64,000 bases of DNA from Bacillus oleivorans (GCF_900207585.1 NZ_OAOP01000010.1:143654-207653), one strand, 5' to 3'; counted from the stretch's first letter, positions 33,620-43,289 are shown. Notes: generated from the letters alone by a model not told the origin. Made by a program: numbers and translations.

Positions 33620-34041
33620 TTGTTTCAAAATCAGAGATAAAAGTACGCTATGCCGAAACAGATCAAATGGGTGTTGTTTACCATGGCAATTATTTAGTCT
33701 GGATGGAAGTCGGCCGTACACAGCTGATTGAAGACCTGGGATTCCAATACGCACAGATGGAGGAAGATGGGATTATATCACCTGTGATTGATGTGCATAT
33801 CCAATACAAAAAACCAGTAAAATACGGGGAAACAGCCGTGGTTGAAACCTGGCTCGAGGATTATGACGGCATTCGCTCTGTGTATGGGTACCGTATATTA
33901 AAAGAAAACGGGGAACTTGCTGCAGAAGCAACCTCAAAGCATGTGATCGTTAAAAAAGATAGTTTTCGCCCAGTATCACTACGCAAGCATTTTCCAGATT
34001 GGCATGAAGTCTATGAAAAAGCGAAAATGAAAAAAGAGTAG
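33616..34041 (+). CDS. yneP: Acyl-CoA thioesterase YneP
   Basis: The 141-residue hot-dog-fold enzyme carries the YbgC-type motif VRYAETDQMGVVYHGNYLVWMEVGR (catalytic Asp in ETDQMG). It sits at the yneP position of the Bacillus backbone, hydrolysing acyl-CoA thioesters. Its start overlaps the stop of the AAA gene. Confidence 0.9.
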   Translation: MIVSKSEIKVRYAETDQMGVVYHGNYLVWMEVGRTQLIEDLGFQYAQMEEDGIISPVIDVHIQYKKPVKYGETAVVETWLEDYDGIRSVYGYRILKENGELAAEATSKHVIVKKDSFRPVSLRKHFPDWHEVYEKAKMKKE

Positions 34042-34052
34042 AGGTTCTCTTT

Positions 34053-34355
34053 ATGGCTTTTGGGATTAAACGAAAAGAGATAATGGAGTGGAAACGTAAA
34101 ATTGATGCCGGTGAAATCGCCTTTCTCACTCATTACTGGATCGATGAACGGTTTCCAGAGTGCAAAACAGTCACAAAGGCAGGCTGTCATGATTTAAATC
34201 GGCTCGCTGCCTGGGGAAAACAATATGGATTAAAAAAAGAATGGATCCATCAAAGGGCAGATGGATACTCGCACTATGATTTACTTGGCGAGATTGAAAA
34301 GGCTATTTTAGAAAGTGAAGGGTTAATTGATCAATACTTAAAATTTAAAAGATAA
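34053..34355 (+). CDS. yneQ: YneQ family protein
   Basis: The 100-residue protein follows yneP by 11 bases, as yneQ does in B. subtilis. Visible features are LTHYWIDERFPECKTVTKAGC and a tryptophan-rich middle (LAAWGKQYGLKKEWIHQR). Its function is unknown. A bidirectional terminator lies directly after the stop. Confidence 0.82.
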   Translation: MAFGIKRKEIMEWKRKIDAGEIAFLTHYWIDERFPECKTVTKAGCHDLNRLAAWGKQYGLKKEWIHQRADGYSHYDLLGEIEKAILESEGLIDQYLKFKR

Positions 34356-34356
34356 A

Positions 34357-34388
34357 AAGCGTGGACATTCGTGTCACACGCTTTTTTA
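34357..34388. terminator. Bidirectional terminator between yneQ and capA-like gene
   Basis: GCGTG pairs with CACGC between A and T runs. It overlaps the stop of the minus-strand gene. Confidence 0.8.
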
Positions 34389-35534
34389 TTTAGGTAGCAT
34401 ATGCTCTAGTATTTCCTGATTTAACGCAGCAGCATTCGGAACGCCATAGCTTTCAGCTTCGGCAAGCGGGACAACGAGATAATCTCTAAGGTACTTGCTA
34501 AAAACGTAAGTCGGGTGGAACCGGACGTCCGTTATTTTGACAGTTGACTCACCTTCAACAAAGGTTTTGACAAGATCTACTTCGACAAGTCCGCCAATAT
34601 CCTTGTAATCCCACATTTGACCGGATAGGAAGTTTCCTAAAGAAAACACGACTAACCCTGTTTCACCCTTTTCCGTTTCGACCCATTCAATCGGCTGGAG
34701 CACATGGGGGTGATGGCCGAAAACGATATCGACTCCTTCACTAATAAAAAATTGAGCCAGATCAATTTGATGCTGGTTTGGAAACCTGATATACTCTTGT
34801 CCCCAGTGAATACTCATCACCACTACGTCTGCTGCTTCTTTGGCCCGTTTAATTTCATTTCTGATTTTTTCTTCATTAACTACATTAACTAAGTACTCTT
34901 TTCCATCAGGTACGGGAAGTCCATTCGTAGAGATTGTGTAAGATAAAAAGGCTATCGATATTTTATTTTTTTCGATGATCCTTAGTTTCTTTTGATCTTC
35001 AAAGCTTTTATAACTGCCTACGTATGGGAGGCCGACTGATTCATAATATTGGATGGCGGAAAGAACGCCGTTTTCCCCTTTATCCAGCGTATGATTGTTG
35101 GCCGTCGAAATAATATCGACACCGGCTTTGATAATGGCATCACCCGCTTCCTGGGGACTATTAAATAAGGGATAATTGGAAATACCAATTTCTTTTCCTC
35201 CCAAAATACTTTCCTGATTCGCTAAGAGTATATCGGGCTTTTGTAAAAGCGGGGTTATATTGGCAAACATAGGGTCAAAATTGTAGCTCCCATTTATACC
35301 TTTTTCAAAGGCGTCCTCATAGAGCCAATCATGAATTAATATATCACCAATTGCACCAAGAGTAACCGAAGTTTCATATCCCTTTTCCTGATAGATAAAT
35401 GGTGCAAATGTATGCAATCTAACTGGGGTGGTTTCCATAGCCAGAGTCTCATCCTGTTTTGTTACCCATTGAAAGGTTAACAGTCCGGCAAATGTCAAAA
35501 GCAAAATGAAGGTCAATATTATTATATTTTTCAT
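34386..35534 (-). CDS. CapA-family metallophosphatase-like protein
   Basis: The 382-residue protein starts at ATG 35534 (GGAAAGGAAAAC upstream) with a membrane anchor IIILTFILLLTFAGLL. The domain shows VTLGAIGDILIHDWLY, LLANQESILGG, STANNHTLDKG, SIHWGQEY and GHHPHVLQP, the metal-binding motifs of the CapA/PgsA fold. Members take part in poly-gamma-glutamate synthesis or other cell-surface work. No capB, capC or capE is nearby, so capsule synthesis is not supported here. Confidence 0.88.
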   Translation of the reverse strand: MKNIIILTFILLLTFAGLLTFQWVTKQDETLAMETTPVRLHTFAPFIYQEKGYETSVTLGAIGDILIHDWLYEDAFEKGINGSYNFDPMFANITPLLQKPDILLANQESILGGKEIGISNYPLFNSPQEAGDAIIKAGVDIISTANNHTLDKGENGVLSAIQYYESVGLPYVGSYKSFEDQKKLRIIEKNKISIAFLSYTISTNGLPVPDGKEYLVNVVNEEKIRNEIKRAKEAADVVVMSIHWGQEYIRFPNQHQIDLAQFFISEGVDIVFGHHPHVLQPIEWVETEKGETGLVVFSLGNFLSGQMWDYKDIGGLVEVDLVKTFVEGESTVKITDVRFHPTYVFSKYLRDYLVVPLAEAESYGVPNAAALNQEILEHMLPK

Positions 35535-35813
35535 ATAGTTTTCCTTTCCATAGCCACAATACGATAATTTCACTATACGCGACTATAGTCCTATTGAAAA
35601 GCGAATTTACGGAATTTACTAATTCTACTCCTGTGGAAGTTTGCAAATTAAGCTTTAGGAAGGTTATAATGTTGCGGCGTATAAGATTTAGTAATCCTAA
35701 AGAAAGTTCACACCCCTTTCACAAATGATAAATTTAGATATGTGGAATGTCGTTTATAATATGAGATGAAAAGGCAATAATCTAGTATGATGAATAGAAA
35801 GGGATGTATTCCT

Positions 35814-36581
35814 TTGCGTAAGTTATTAATAATCTTGTTCATGATGATCGTTCTTATACTAGCCGGATGCGGCAAGGAGGACTCAGCGCCTAACGGTAAT
35901 ACCGAACAGGGTCTTGAGATGGTAGAGGTAGATTTAATTGTTCCGGAACAGACAAATCCCGGAGAAGAATTAACTATTGAGGCCAAGGTTACTCAAGGGG
36001 AGGAAGCAGTAGACGATGCGGATTCTGTAAAATTTGAAATTTGGAATACTGAAGATGAAGAGAATTCGGTTATGATTCCTTTCGAAAGTAAAAGCGGCGG
36101 GACTTATGGGATTACATATACATTTCCAACAGACGGAGTCTACGTTGTTCAAGTCCATGTCGATGCCCGAAATTTACACGTTATGCCCTCCAACGAAGTT
36201 ATAGTAGGGAAAGGATCTGCAGCTAAGCATTCCCATTCAGAAGATGACCATCATGAGACTACTGAGAGTCATGACCACCATCACGCTGATTCGGATATTA
36301 CTATGAATTTTAATCAATCAACTTTTACGTTAAATCAGAAATCAGAACTTAAGGTTCAGCTTTCAAAACAGGGAAATCCATACACGGATGCACGTGTTCG
36401 GTTTGAAGTTTGGTTAGATGGTGCTGCTAGTCACGATTGGATTGATGCATCTGAGACTGGTCCGGGAGAATATGCAGCGGCTCATGAATTTGAATCTGCA
36501 GGGACATATTTTATTGTTATACATGTCGAGCATGAAGATGGAACACATATTCATTCGGAAGAAACCATTACAGTTGAATAA
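35814..36581 (+). CDS. Lipoprotein with two FixH/YtkA-like domains and a His-rich linker
   Basis: From TTG 35814 (GGGATG upstream) the 255-residue product begins with a lipoprotein signal ending LILAGC. Two copies of a YtkA/FixH-like immunoglobulin fold follow (each with GxYxxxxxFxxxGxYxVxVHV), joined by a histidine-rich linker (HSHSEDDHHE..HDHHHADSD). It sits on the outer face of the membrane, and the histidines suggest copper or zinc binding. A start at 35787 would place extra charged residues before the signal and is less likely. Confidence 0.82.
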   Translation: MRKLLIILFMMIVLILAGCGKEDSAPNGNTEQGLEMVEVDLIVPEQTNPGEELTIEAKVTQGEEAVDDADSVKFEIWNTEDEENSVMIPFESKSGGTYGITYTFPTDGVYVVQVHVDARNLHVMPSNEVIVGKGSAAKHSHSEDDHHETTESHDHHHADSDITMNFNQSTFTLNQKSELKVQLSKQGNPYTDARVRFEVWLDGAASHDWIDASETGPGEYAAAHEFESAGTYFIVIHVEHEDGTHIHSEETITVE

Positions 36582-36589
36582 AATAGAAA

Positions 36590-36619
36590 TGGACCGGTAT
36601 TACCGGTCCTTCTTTTTTG
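36590..36619. terminator. Bidirectional terminator, lipoprotein/plsY
   Basis: GGACCGGT and ACCGGTCC are perfect complements followed by CTTCTTTTTT. It overlaps the 3' end of plsY. Confidence 0.85.
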
Positions 36620-37199
36620 ACATCCATTTAATTTTAGGTTCGGTTTTGTTAATGATTCGTTTGATATTAGCCCGGTGCCGATAAAAGACAAAGGTGGTTA
36701 ACGCCAGTACTACCAGTATCAAAGGAAGATCACCCGTAATGAGCGAGTAAGCAAGAGCGACTAAAGCTGCAATCATGGAAGAAAGGGAAACCATCTTAGT
36801 TATGTTAAGTGAGAAGATAAACGAACTAAGCAGCACCAAAAACAGGATAGGGCTATACATTAACAGGACACCGCCAGAAGTAGCAACCGCTTTTCCGCCT
36901 CTGAAGCCTGCAAAGATTGGATACATGTGACCAACCACGGCGAATAAACCAATTAAGAGCGGGTGCAAATCAGAATGGAACCAAAAGGCTAAAGCAGTAG
37001 CTAATGTTCCTTTTAGGATATCTGAAATCGTTACAATGAGCCCAGCTTTTATCCCAAGTGTACGGAATGTATTGGTTCCGCCTAAATTACCGCTTCCATG
37101 CTCGCGGATATCTGTATTATAAAATGTCTTGCCCACTATTAATCCTGACGGGATAGAACCTAATAAATAAGCTGCTAGTACCAATAAAATTTCAGCCAT
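36600..37199 (-). CDS. plsY: Glycerol-3-phosphate acyltransferase PlsY
   Basis: The 199-residue protein has five hydrophobic segments and the three PlsY motifs: [26 protein letters not shown] and [18 protein letters not shown]. It transfers acyl groups from acyl-phosphate to glycerol 3-phosphate, the first step of phospholipid synthesis. The position before yneT-parE-parC matches B. subtilis, though here four other genes lie between. Confidence 0.95.
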   Translation of the reverse strand: MAEILLVLAAYLLGSIPSGLIVGKTFYNTDIREHGSGNLGGTNTFRTLGIKAGLIVTISDILKGTLATALAFWFHSDLHPLLIGLFAVVGHMYPIFAGFRGGKAVATSGGVLLMYSPILFLVLLSSFIFSLNITKMVSLSSMIAALVALAYSLITGDLPLILVVLALTTFVFYRHRANIKRIINKTEPKIKWMSKKKDR

Positions 37200-37315
37200 G
37201 CTTTGTTTCCTCTCATTTCAAAATCCAATTTGTTATAACGCTTTCAATTCAAACTCTTCTCTATTGTATCATGTAAAAAGGTTAAGGAGTAGTTTGCTTA
37301 TTGAAATAGCAAACA

Positions 37316-37343
37316 AAAAAAGCGGATAAAAATCCGCTTTAAT
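37316..37343 (-). terminator. Terminator after znuA-like gene
   Basis: On the minus strand AAAGCGGAT pairs with ATCCGCTTT and continues TTTTTTG, just past the stop codon. Confidence 0.85.
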
Positions 37344-38328
37344 TTAAGGCTGTTTTTAGTGTTTCAATATTTCTTTTCATAATCGAAAAATAATCTTCGT
37401 TATTCGCTTTATCCTCATCAGTCAGTGTACTAGCATCGGTTAAATAAAGAACCTCTGCACCAACTGCTTTTTGAACTACTTCGGCCAATGATGTAGACGT
37501 GTTCGGTTCAAAAATAATATAATGGATATTTTCTTGTTTAGCTACTTCAATAATTTCTTCTAATTGCTGCTGGGATGGTTCTTGTGTTGTGGAAAGACCA
37601 GAGATGCTAATTTGTTCTAAACCATATCTGCGTTCCCAATATCCATAAGCCCCATGTGAGACAATGATTTTTTTCGTTTTCGCACTATCAATTACTTGTT
37701 TAAATTCTTCATCAAGGCTTTCTAAGTCTGCTTTTAAATGATTAAAATTTTCCTCAAATGTATCTTTTTCTTCAGGGAGTACGGCTGCCAATTCTTCTTT
37801 AATATGTTCAGCTATCTCAATCGATAATGTTGGATCGATCCATACATGAGGATCTTGATCACCGTGATCATGACCATGTTCGTCTTCGTGACCATGTTCG
37901 TCTTCGTGACTATGTTCCTCTTCATCGGCATGGTCTTCTTCTGAATGGGCTTCTTCCTCACTATGTTCTGATTCAACAGCAAGTCCTTCACCGGCAGCCA
38001 CTATTTTGACATCTTCATTTTCCATGGAATGGACGACATCATCTGCAAATGCTTCAATCCCGGTTCCAGAATAAATAAAAAGGTCAGATTCCGCAATTTC
38101 AATCATCGTTTTAGATGTTGGTTCATACGTATGTACATCAACACCTGGGGGATAGATTGATTTTACCTCAACTAAATCTCCGCCTATTTTTTTGGTGAAA
38201 TCCTCAAGCGGGTAAATCGTAGTTAGAATATTTAGTTTACCATCCTCAGTTGTAGTCGAACTGGTGCTGCAGGCACTTAACAAAGCAATACTGATTAGTA
38301 AGAAGGGTAGCATCAATGTTTTTCTCAT
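37339..38328 (-). CDS. znuA: Zinc-binding lipoprotein of an ABC transporter, ZnuA/AdcA-like
   Basis: The 329-residue protein begins with a lipoprotein signal (LLSACS). The cluster A-1 solute-binding fold has histidines at GVDVHTYEPT, DPHVWIDP, IIVSHGAYGY and a late glutamate/aspartate (IIFEPN). Between the first two is a long acidic histidine-rich loop (about residues 120-160) with duplicated HEDEHGHEDEHGH units, typical of zinc rather than manganese binders. Three Zur boxes precede it. The ATPase and permease genes are not adjacent, so it must work with a transporter encoded elsewhere. Confidence 0.93.
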   Translation of the reverse strand: MRKTLMLPFLLISIALLSACSTSSTTTEDGKLNILTTIYPLEDFTKKIGGDLVEVKSIYPPGVDVHTYEPTSKTMIEIAESDLFIYSGTGIEAFADDVVHSMENEDVKIVAAGEGLAVESEHSEEEAHSEEDHADEEEHSHEDEHGHEDEHGHDHGDQDPHVWIDPTLSIEIAEHIKEELAAVLPEEKDTFEENFNHLKADLESLDEEFKQVIDSAKTKKIIVSHGAYGYWERRYGLEQISISGLSTTQEPSQQQLEEIIEVAKQENIHYIIFEPNTSTSLAEVVQKAVGAEVLYLTDASTLTDEDKANNEDYFSIMKRNIETLKTALN

Positions 38329-38368
38329 GTAATTTTACCTCCGAAAATTTGTTGAATAGTTAAAATAA

Positions 38369-38466
38369 TCGGAATGATTCTGATTTACATTCTAAAAAAA
38401 TATATGTAAATGAATCGTAATCATTCCGATTTGTTAGGTAAAAAATATATATCGTAATGATTCCGA
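38369..38466 (-). promoter_or_regulatory. Three Zur boxes upstream of znuA
   Basis: The 7-1-7 cores TCGGAAT-G-ATTCTGA (38369-38383), TCGTAAT-C-ATTCCGA (38415-38429) and TCGTAAT-G-ATTCCGA (38452-38466) all match the Bacillus Zur operator (TCGTAATnATTACGA). They point to repression when zinc is plentiful. The remaining sequence to the GH18 gene holds nothing else I can support. Confidence 0.85.
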
Positions 38467-38638
38467 TTTATACTGTAGCATGGTTATTCAGGATTGTAAA
38501 GATAATTGTTTCATTTTTTTATAACTTCATAGAATATCATTGATAATATCCATGTGCTTCACCAGTTTCATCCTCTTTTAAAATTGTCTTTTCATTTTTA
38601 CGCAAGTTCGTTAGGATAATAGAGGGAGGAGGGTATCC

Positions 38639-40393
38639 ATGTCTGAGCTTCAAATGTCGCAACTTCAATTGGAACCAAGATCGGGGAGAAAAAGAAAAAG
38701 AGGTTCCTTGTTTTGGACGGGAATTATTTTATTTCTATTGCTATGTACCGTATTGGTTACTATATATATAGGTTATCCATTTGCTTCCGAAGAGGAAGTG
38801 TCATACTTTGAAGGGGAAAATCCAATTCTGTTCAATCAGGAGCAAATGGGAAATGCACTTGTGCAGGATGGATCGATTTATCTGCCTTATTCGTTTGTTC
38901 AATCACAAATTGATGAAGCCTTATATTATGAAGAAGCTTCTCAATCTATTATTTTAACCACAACTGATAAAGTAGTAGAAATGCCATCCAATTCATTAAC
39001 TTACTTCATTAATCAAGAGCCTGTTCAATTGCGAATGCCGGTTTTTCATATCATTGATGATGAACCGTATATTTCATTAGCTATTATTGAACATTATTAT
39101 CCTATTAAAGTATCCATATTAGGAAATAACGGACTTGTATGGATAGAGCAAGATGGAGACAGCTACCAATCTGCTCAAATCGTTAAAGAGATTCCTCGGG
39201 AAGCCTATACGAAATTAAGAACTGAGCCTACTTACCAAAGTCCATATTATATAGAAGTAGAAGAAGGAGAACAGGTAAGGATTGAAAGAGAAGACGAGGA
39301 TTTTTATTTTGTTCGAAATAATCAGGGGATTGCAGGCTATATTGAAAAAGAATTTGTAGAAGCCGGAGAAGATGTGGTAATTTCCGTTGAAAAAGAACAG
39401 CAATTTTCGGAACCGCTCCAAATCGATGAACCGATTCATTTAACGTGGGAAGCTGTATACACAAGCAATCCTAATACTGAACTGCTTCCCGAAATGCCAG
39501 GGGTACATGTTGTTTCACCAACTTGGTTTAGCTTAGCTAATGAAAATGGCGACGTCGCTAATCTGGGCTCGATAGAATATTCGAATTGGGCTCATGAAAG
39601 AGGCTTCCAGGTTTGGGGACTTTTCTCCAATTCCTTTGATCCCGCTCTCACGCATGAAGTATTTAATACGTTTGAAAAAAGGGAATATGTAATCCGTCAG
39701 CTGCTCCATTTTAGTCAGCTATATCATTTAGATGGAATTAACCTCGATATCGAGAATGTCAATCAGGAGGATGGACCGCTTGTCACCCAATTTGTCCGGG
39801 AGGCTGCTCCTTATTTCCATGAAGCAGGGCTAGTACTCTCGATGGACATAACGTTTATTTCTACAAGCGGAAATTGGTCTGCCTTTTATGAGCGTGACAA
39901 ATTAGCGGATCTGGTCGATTATTTAATTGTAATGGCCTATGATGAGCATTGGGCAACTTCACCTATTGCCGGAAGTGTAGCCAGCTTGCCTTGGGTTGAA
40001 ACGAATTTGCAAACATTGTTAGAGGTTGTACCGCCTGATCGTCTCTTGCTTGGAGTCCCGTTATATACGAGACTCTGGAAGGAAGAAATGACCGCTGAAG
40101 GCACAGAGGTTAGTTCAGAGGCTCTTTCGATGGCGCAAGCTAAAGAATGGGTAGATTCAAGAGGAATTACCCCAACCTACGATCCTGTCTCTGGCCAAAA
40201 CTATGCAGAATGGGTCGATCAATCAACAGGTGCGATCTATAAAATGTGGTTAGAGGACGCCGTTTCCCTAGAAAAAAGAGCCGATTTAGCAGAAAATTAC
40301 GGATTGGCTGGAATCGGCACGTGGTCCCGCTACTTTGCAGACGAAACCGCATGGACCGCTTTACAAATGGAAGAATCAGAAGAGGAAATTTAA
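38639..40393 (+). CDS. GH18-family protein with SH3 and copper-amine-oxidase-like N-terminal domains
   Basis: The 584-residue protein has one membrane anchor (WTGIILFLLLCTVLVTIYI, about residues 27-45) and extends outside the cell. A stalk domain (about 60-180) and a bacterial SH3 domain (about 190-245) precede a GH18 barrel whose catalytic line reads DGINLDIENVN (DxxDxE). YdhD/SleL-type relatives cleave peptidoglycan or spore cortex. GAGGGAGGAGG precedes the ATG, and a terminator follows. Confidence 0.88.
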   Translation: MSELQMSQLQLEPRSGRKRKRGSLFWTGIILFLLLCTVLVTIYIGYPFASEEEVSYFEGENPILFNQEQMGNALVQDGSIYLPYSFVQSQIDEALYYEEASQSIILTTTDKVVEMPSNSLTYFINQEPVQLRMPVFHIIDDEPYISLAIIEHYYPIKVSILGNNGLVWIEQDGDSYQSAQIVKEIPREAYTKLRTEPTYQSPYYIEVEEGEQVRIEREDEDFYFVRNNQGIAGYIEKEFVEAGEDVVISVEKEQQFSEPLQIDEPIHLTWEAVYTSNPNTELLPEMPGVHVVSPTWFSLANENGDVANLGSIEYSNWAHERGFQVWGLFSNSFDPALTHEVFNTFEKREYVIRQLLHFSQLYHLDGINLDIENVNQEDGPLVTQFVREAAPYFHEAGLVLSMDITFISTSGNWSAFYERDKLADLVDYLIVMAYDEHWATSPIAGSVASLPWVETNLQTLLEVVPPDRLLLGVPLYTRLWKEEMTAEGTEVSSEALSMAQAKEWVDSRGITPTYDPVSGQNYAEWVDQSTGAIYKMWLEDAVSLEKRADLAENYGLAGIGTWSRYFADETAWTALQMEESEEEI

Positions 40394-40407
40394 TAGTGAT
40401 GATTCTA

Positions 40408-40444
40408 GATTGGAAGACTCTTTTTTATGAGTCTTCTTTTTTTA
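40408..40444 (+). terminator. Terminator after the GH18 gene
   Basis: GAAGACTC pairs with GAGTCTTC, followed by T7. Confidence 0.9.
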
Positions 40445-40572
40445 TTCCGTTCTATTAGTTATAAATGTTGATTTTTTATAGGCAAGAAATCATCAAGTTT
40501 TGCTTCTTCAGAATAATTTAAACATACATCTATGTACATACTAAGAAAAAATAAAGGAGATTTGAGTAAAAA

Positions 40573-41577
40573 ATGGAGCATAACCCAAAACTTATATCTT
40601 CAGAAGTTGCTGCATTGTGGAGCGCTTTTATGCAGAATTCGATGTCTTACTGGATAGTTCAGCATTTTGCTAACGTAAATGAAGATCCTGAAAGTACAGA
40701 AATTATTCAAACAACTTTAACAAATTGTAATTTTGTTGTGAACGAAGTCAAACGAATCTTTGAAACAGAAAACCATGCAGTACCAATTGGATTCACACAA
40801 GAAGATGTAAACTTTAAAGCGGGCCGAGTATATTCAGACCTTTTTACTCTGCGATATATTAAATACATGGCTGCTGCTGGAACAGCGGCTGCGGCTGCTT
40901 TTCTCGAGGTATTGGCAAGGAACGATGTCAGACAATTTTTTTCAAAAACATCCAAGATGTTTATGAAACTTTACAATGATACTTGTGACTTACTTTTGAA
41001 AAAGGGGGCATTTATTCGCTCGCCTACGATAGCTCCAATGGAAAAAGCTGAATATCTTCAGAGTGAATCATTTCTATCAGGAATAATAGGCAGACATCGC
41101 CCTTTAACCGCTATTGAACTAGGCCATATTTCTAAAAATACTGAAACAAATTCTATTGGCAGAACATTTGTAGCTGGTTTTTCCCAAACTGCTCAATCAC
41201 CTGAAGTTAGAAAATATATGGAAAGAGGTACGGAAATAGCTGCAAAGCATGAAACTGTGTTTAGACAGATATTAGTAGAAGATGGTGTGCCATTGCCAAG
41301 TACATGGGATTCAACGATTTCACAATCAACGGTTGCACCTTATTCAGATAAGTTAATGATGTTTCAAACTAATAGCCTATCTGTCATTAGCATCGCTGGT
41401 TACGGGGCGGCAATAGGGGCAAGTCTTAGAAAGGATTTAGGGGGGCATTACACAAGGCTAGTGGCTGAAATACTACAATATGCTAATGATGGGGTTCAAT
41501 TGATGATTGAAAACAGGTGGATGGAACAGCCTCCGCAGAATGTGGACAGGGACGCTTTAAGGAACAGAAGTGTTTAA
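40573..41577 (+). CDS. DUF3231 family protein
   Basis: The 334-residue protein is made of two similar helical halves (each beginning around an EVAALWSAFM / LGHISKNTET-type helix and containing LEVLARNDV- or KHETVFRQILVEDGVPLPSTWD-type sequence). This is the layout of DUF3231, a ferritin-like Bacillus family sometimes named spore coat protein. AAAGGAG precedes the ATG. The 218 bases to the next gene contain no terminator that I can support. Confidence 0.8.
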   Translation: MEHNPKLISSEVAALWSAFMQNSMSYWIVQHFANVNEDPESTEIIQTTLTNCNFVVNEVKRIFETENHAVPIGFTQEDVNFKAGRVYSDLFTLRYIKYMAAAGTAAAAAFLEVLARNDVRQFFSKTSKMFMKLYNDTCDLLLKKGAFIRSPTIAPMEKAEYLQSESFLSGIIGRHRPLTAIELGHISKNTETNSIGRTFVAGFSQTAQSPEVRKYMERGTEIAAKHETVFRQILVEDGVPLPSTWDSTISQSTVAPYSDKLMMFQTNSLSVISIAGYGAAIGASLRKDLGGHYTRLVAEILQYANDGVQLMIENRWMEQPPQNVDRDALRNRSV

Positions 41578-41795
41578 TGGCAAACAATAGTACAAGAAGA
41601 CAGCGATTTGCTTTTGCAGGTTGCTTTTTAGTTATAAAAATAAAGGGAGATAAGATATTTGGAATAAAATTTTTGCTGTTACGGAAGAATCAGCAAATTT
41701 TAGCGCAATTTCATGAAAAATATGGTATATTTGAAGTATAGCTAGACCTAGATTCAGTTTGAGAATAGTGATAATAGACGAAAGGATTTCTTCCT

Positions 41796-42635
41796 ATGAG
41801 TATTTTCGAAATCTTCAAACAGAAGTGGTCATTTTTGCAATGCAAAAGCATGAAAAATTCTGTTCTATCAAGGGAATGGAAGAAAGCTGTCCAAAATGGG
41901 TATATTTCTTTTTATCTGCAGCCTAAATATAGCTTCACGGATGAACAAGTAGTAGGAGCTGAGGCGCTGATCAGGTGGATTCATCCTAAAAAAGGACCGA
42001 TTGCTCCAAGTGAATTCATTCCGCTTGCTGAAAAACGCGGATTGATTCAAATGATTGATACGTGGATGCTGGAATCAGTGATTAATCAAATCGGTATTTG
42101 GAATAAACTGGGGATATCGGATCAATTTCAAATCTCGGTCAATGTTTCAGCAGATACCCTGGAAAGCTCTCACTTTATTAAATCGATAAAACGAGCCTTA
42201 AAAACCTCTGAAGTCCTTCCTAATCAACTTGAAATTGAAATTACAGAAGGAGTTCAATTAAAGGATATCCATCAGGTAGTAAAAAATCTAAAGTGCTTGC
42301 AAAAGTTTGGGATTCAAATAGCTTTAGACGATTTTGGCGTCGGTTATTCATGCTTAACCTATCTAACCAAATATCCAGTTGATACATTAAAAATTGACCG
42401 TTCGTTTGTCTGGCAGCTGCCGAACGAGAAAAATGCCTCAATTATTATTCGAGGACTGATTCATATGGCATATGAACTTGGGCTGAAAGTTGTGGCTGAG
42501 GGCGTTGAAAGCAAAGAGCAGTATGATTTTTTAAAAAGTCATGGCTGCCATACTCTACAAGGCTTTTTTAAACACAAACCGATTCCGGTTCATGAATTTG
42601 AAAGTGAGTTTTTTAGAAAATCAGCTGCAGTATAG
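41796..42635 (+). CDS. EAL-domain cyclic-di-GMP phosphodiesterase
   Basis: The 279-residue protein is essentially one EAL domain. Active-site motifs are intact: EAL in GAEALIRW (residues 56-58), NVSADTL, EIEITEG, LDDFGVGYSCL, KIDRSFV and VVAEGVES. It should hydrolyse c-di-GMP to pGpG. It has no GGDEF partner, transmembrane region or sensory domain, and the C-terminal LQGFFKHKPIP replaces the more usual LQGYLFSKP. It lies between the DUF3231 gene and yneT, outside the conserved backbone. Confidence 0.9.
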   Translation: MSIFEIFKQKWSFLQCKSMKNSVLSREWKKAVQNGYISFYLQPKYSFTDEQVVGAEALIRWIHPKKGPIAPSEFIPLAEKRGLIQMIDTWMLESVINQIGIWNKLGISDQFQISVNVSADTLESSHFIKSIKRALKTSEVLPNQLEIEITEGVQLKDIHQVVKNLKCLQKFGIQIALDDFGVGYSCLTYLTKYPVDTLKIDRSFVWQLPNEKNASIIIRGLIHMAYELGLKVVAEGVESKEQYDFLKSHGCHTLQGFFKHKPIPVHEFESEFFRKSAAV

Positions 42636-42670
42636 AGAAATTCAATATTTTGTGAAAGGGGTTCATGGTG

Positions 42671-43084
42671 ATGGCGATTGATAACCCAGATCGAAGTGAG
42701 ATTAAGAAAATTTTAAAAAAAGCAAAACGAATAGCAGTCGTTGGTTTAAGCGATAATCCGGAAAGAACCTCTTATATGGTTTCAGAAGCCATGCAAAAAG
42801 CAGGTTATGAAATTATTCCAGTCAACCCTGCGATTACAGAAACACTTGGTGTTAAAGCAGTACCTTCCTTGAAAGATATTGATGGCCACATTGATATCGT
42901 TAATGTGTTTAGAAGGTCTGAATATTTAAAGGATGTAGCAGCAGAATTTGAAGAAATTAACGCAGACGTATTTTGGGCTCAGCTTGGAGTGTACGACGAA
43001 CAGGTATTTCAAGATTTACGTTCTAAGGGATACACTGTCATTATGGACCGATGCATTAAAGTTGAACACGCATTAACAAAGTAA
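42671..43084 (+). CDS. yneT: CoA-binding protein YneT
   Basis: The 137-residue protein has a Rossmann fold of the CoA-binding family: KRIAVVGLSDNPERTSYMV near the N-terminus and IPVNPAITETLGVKAVPSL, then DVFWAQLGVYD. ATG 42671 is nine bases from AAAGGGG and agrees with the family start; ATG 42665 is too close. It lies just before parE as in B. subtilis. Confidence 0.87.
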   Translation: MAIDNPDRSEIKKILKKAKRIAVVGLSDNPERTSYMVSEAMQKAGYEIIPVNPAITETLGVKAVPSLKDIDGHIDIVNVFRRSEYLKDVAAEFEEINADVFWAQLGVYDEQVFQDLRSKGYTVIMDRCIKVEHALTK

Positions 43085-43120
43085 CCTGCTCTGGTCAAAG
43101 AGCAGGTTACTTTGTTTTAT
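43081..43120 (+). terminator. Terminator after yneT
   Basis: GTAACCTGCTCT pairs perfectly with AGAGCAGGTTAC, followed by TTTGTTTT. The stem overlaps the stop codon. Confidence 0.88.
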
Positions 43121-43289
43121 AATAGTGCCTTTAAAGGGTATACTGATAGACCGATATACATAAAGAGCCTATCGAAATTTTTAAAAGTATGATACGATTT
43201 TTTTTGTACTTAAGCCTTTGTATCTTTTACTATAAGGTTTAATCATGTTTGAAGAGAGAGTTTTGCCTTTTTTCGAAAGGGGAATGAAA

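Noticed and set aside
34386..35534. Capsule (poly-gamma-glutamate) operon
   Set aside because: Only the CapA-type gene is present. capB, capC and capE are absent from the window.
41577..41741. 54-codon frame overlapping the end of the DUF3231 gene (MANNSTRRQRF...)
   Set aside because: No ribosome site and no recognisable protein pattern. The TAATG overlap alone is weak evidence.
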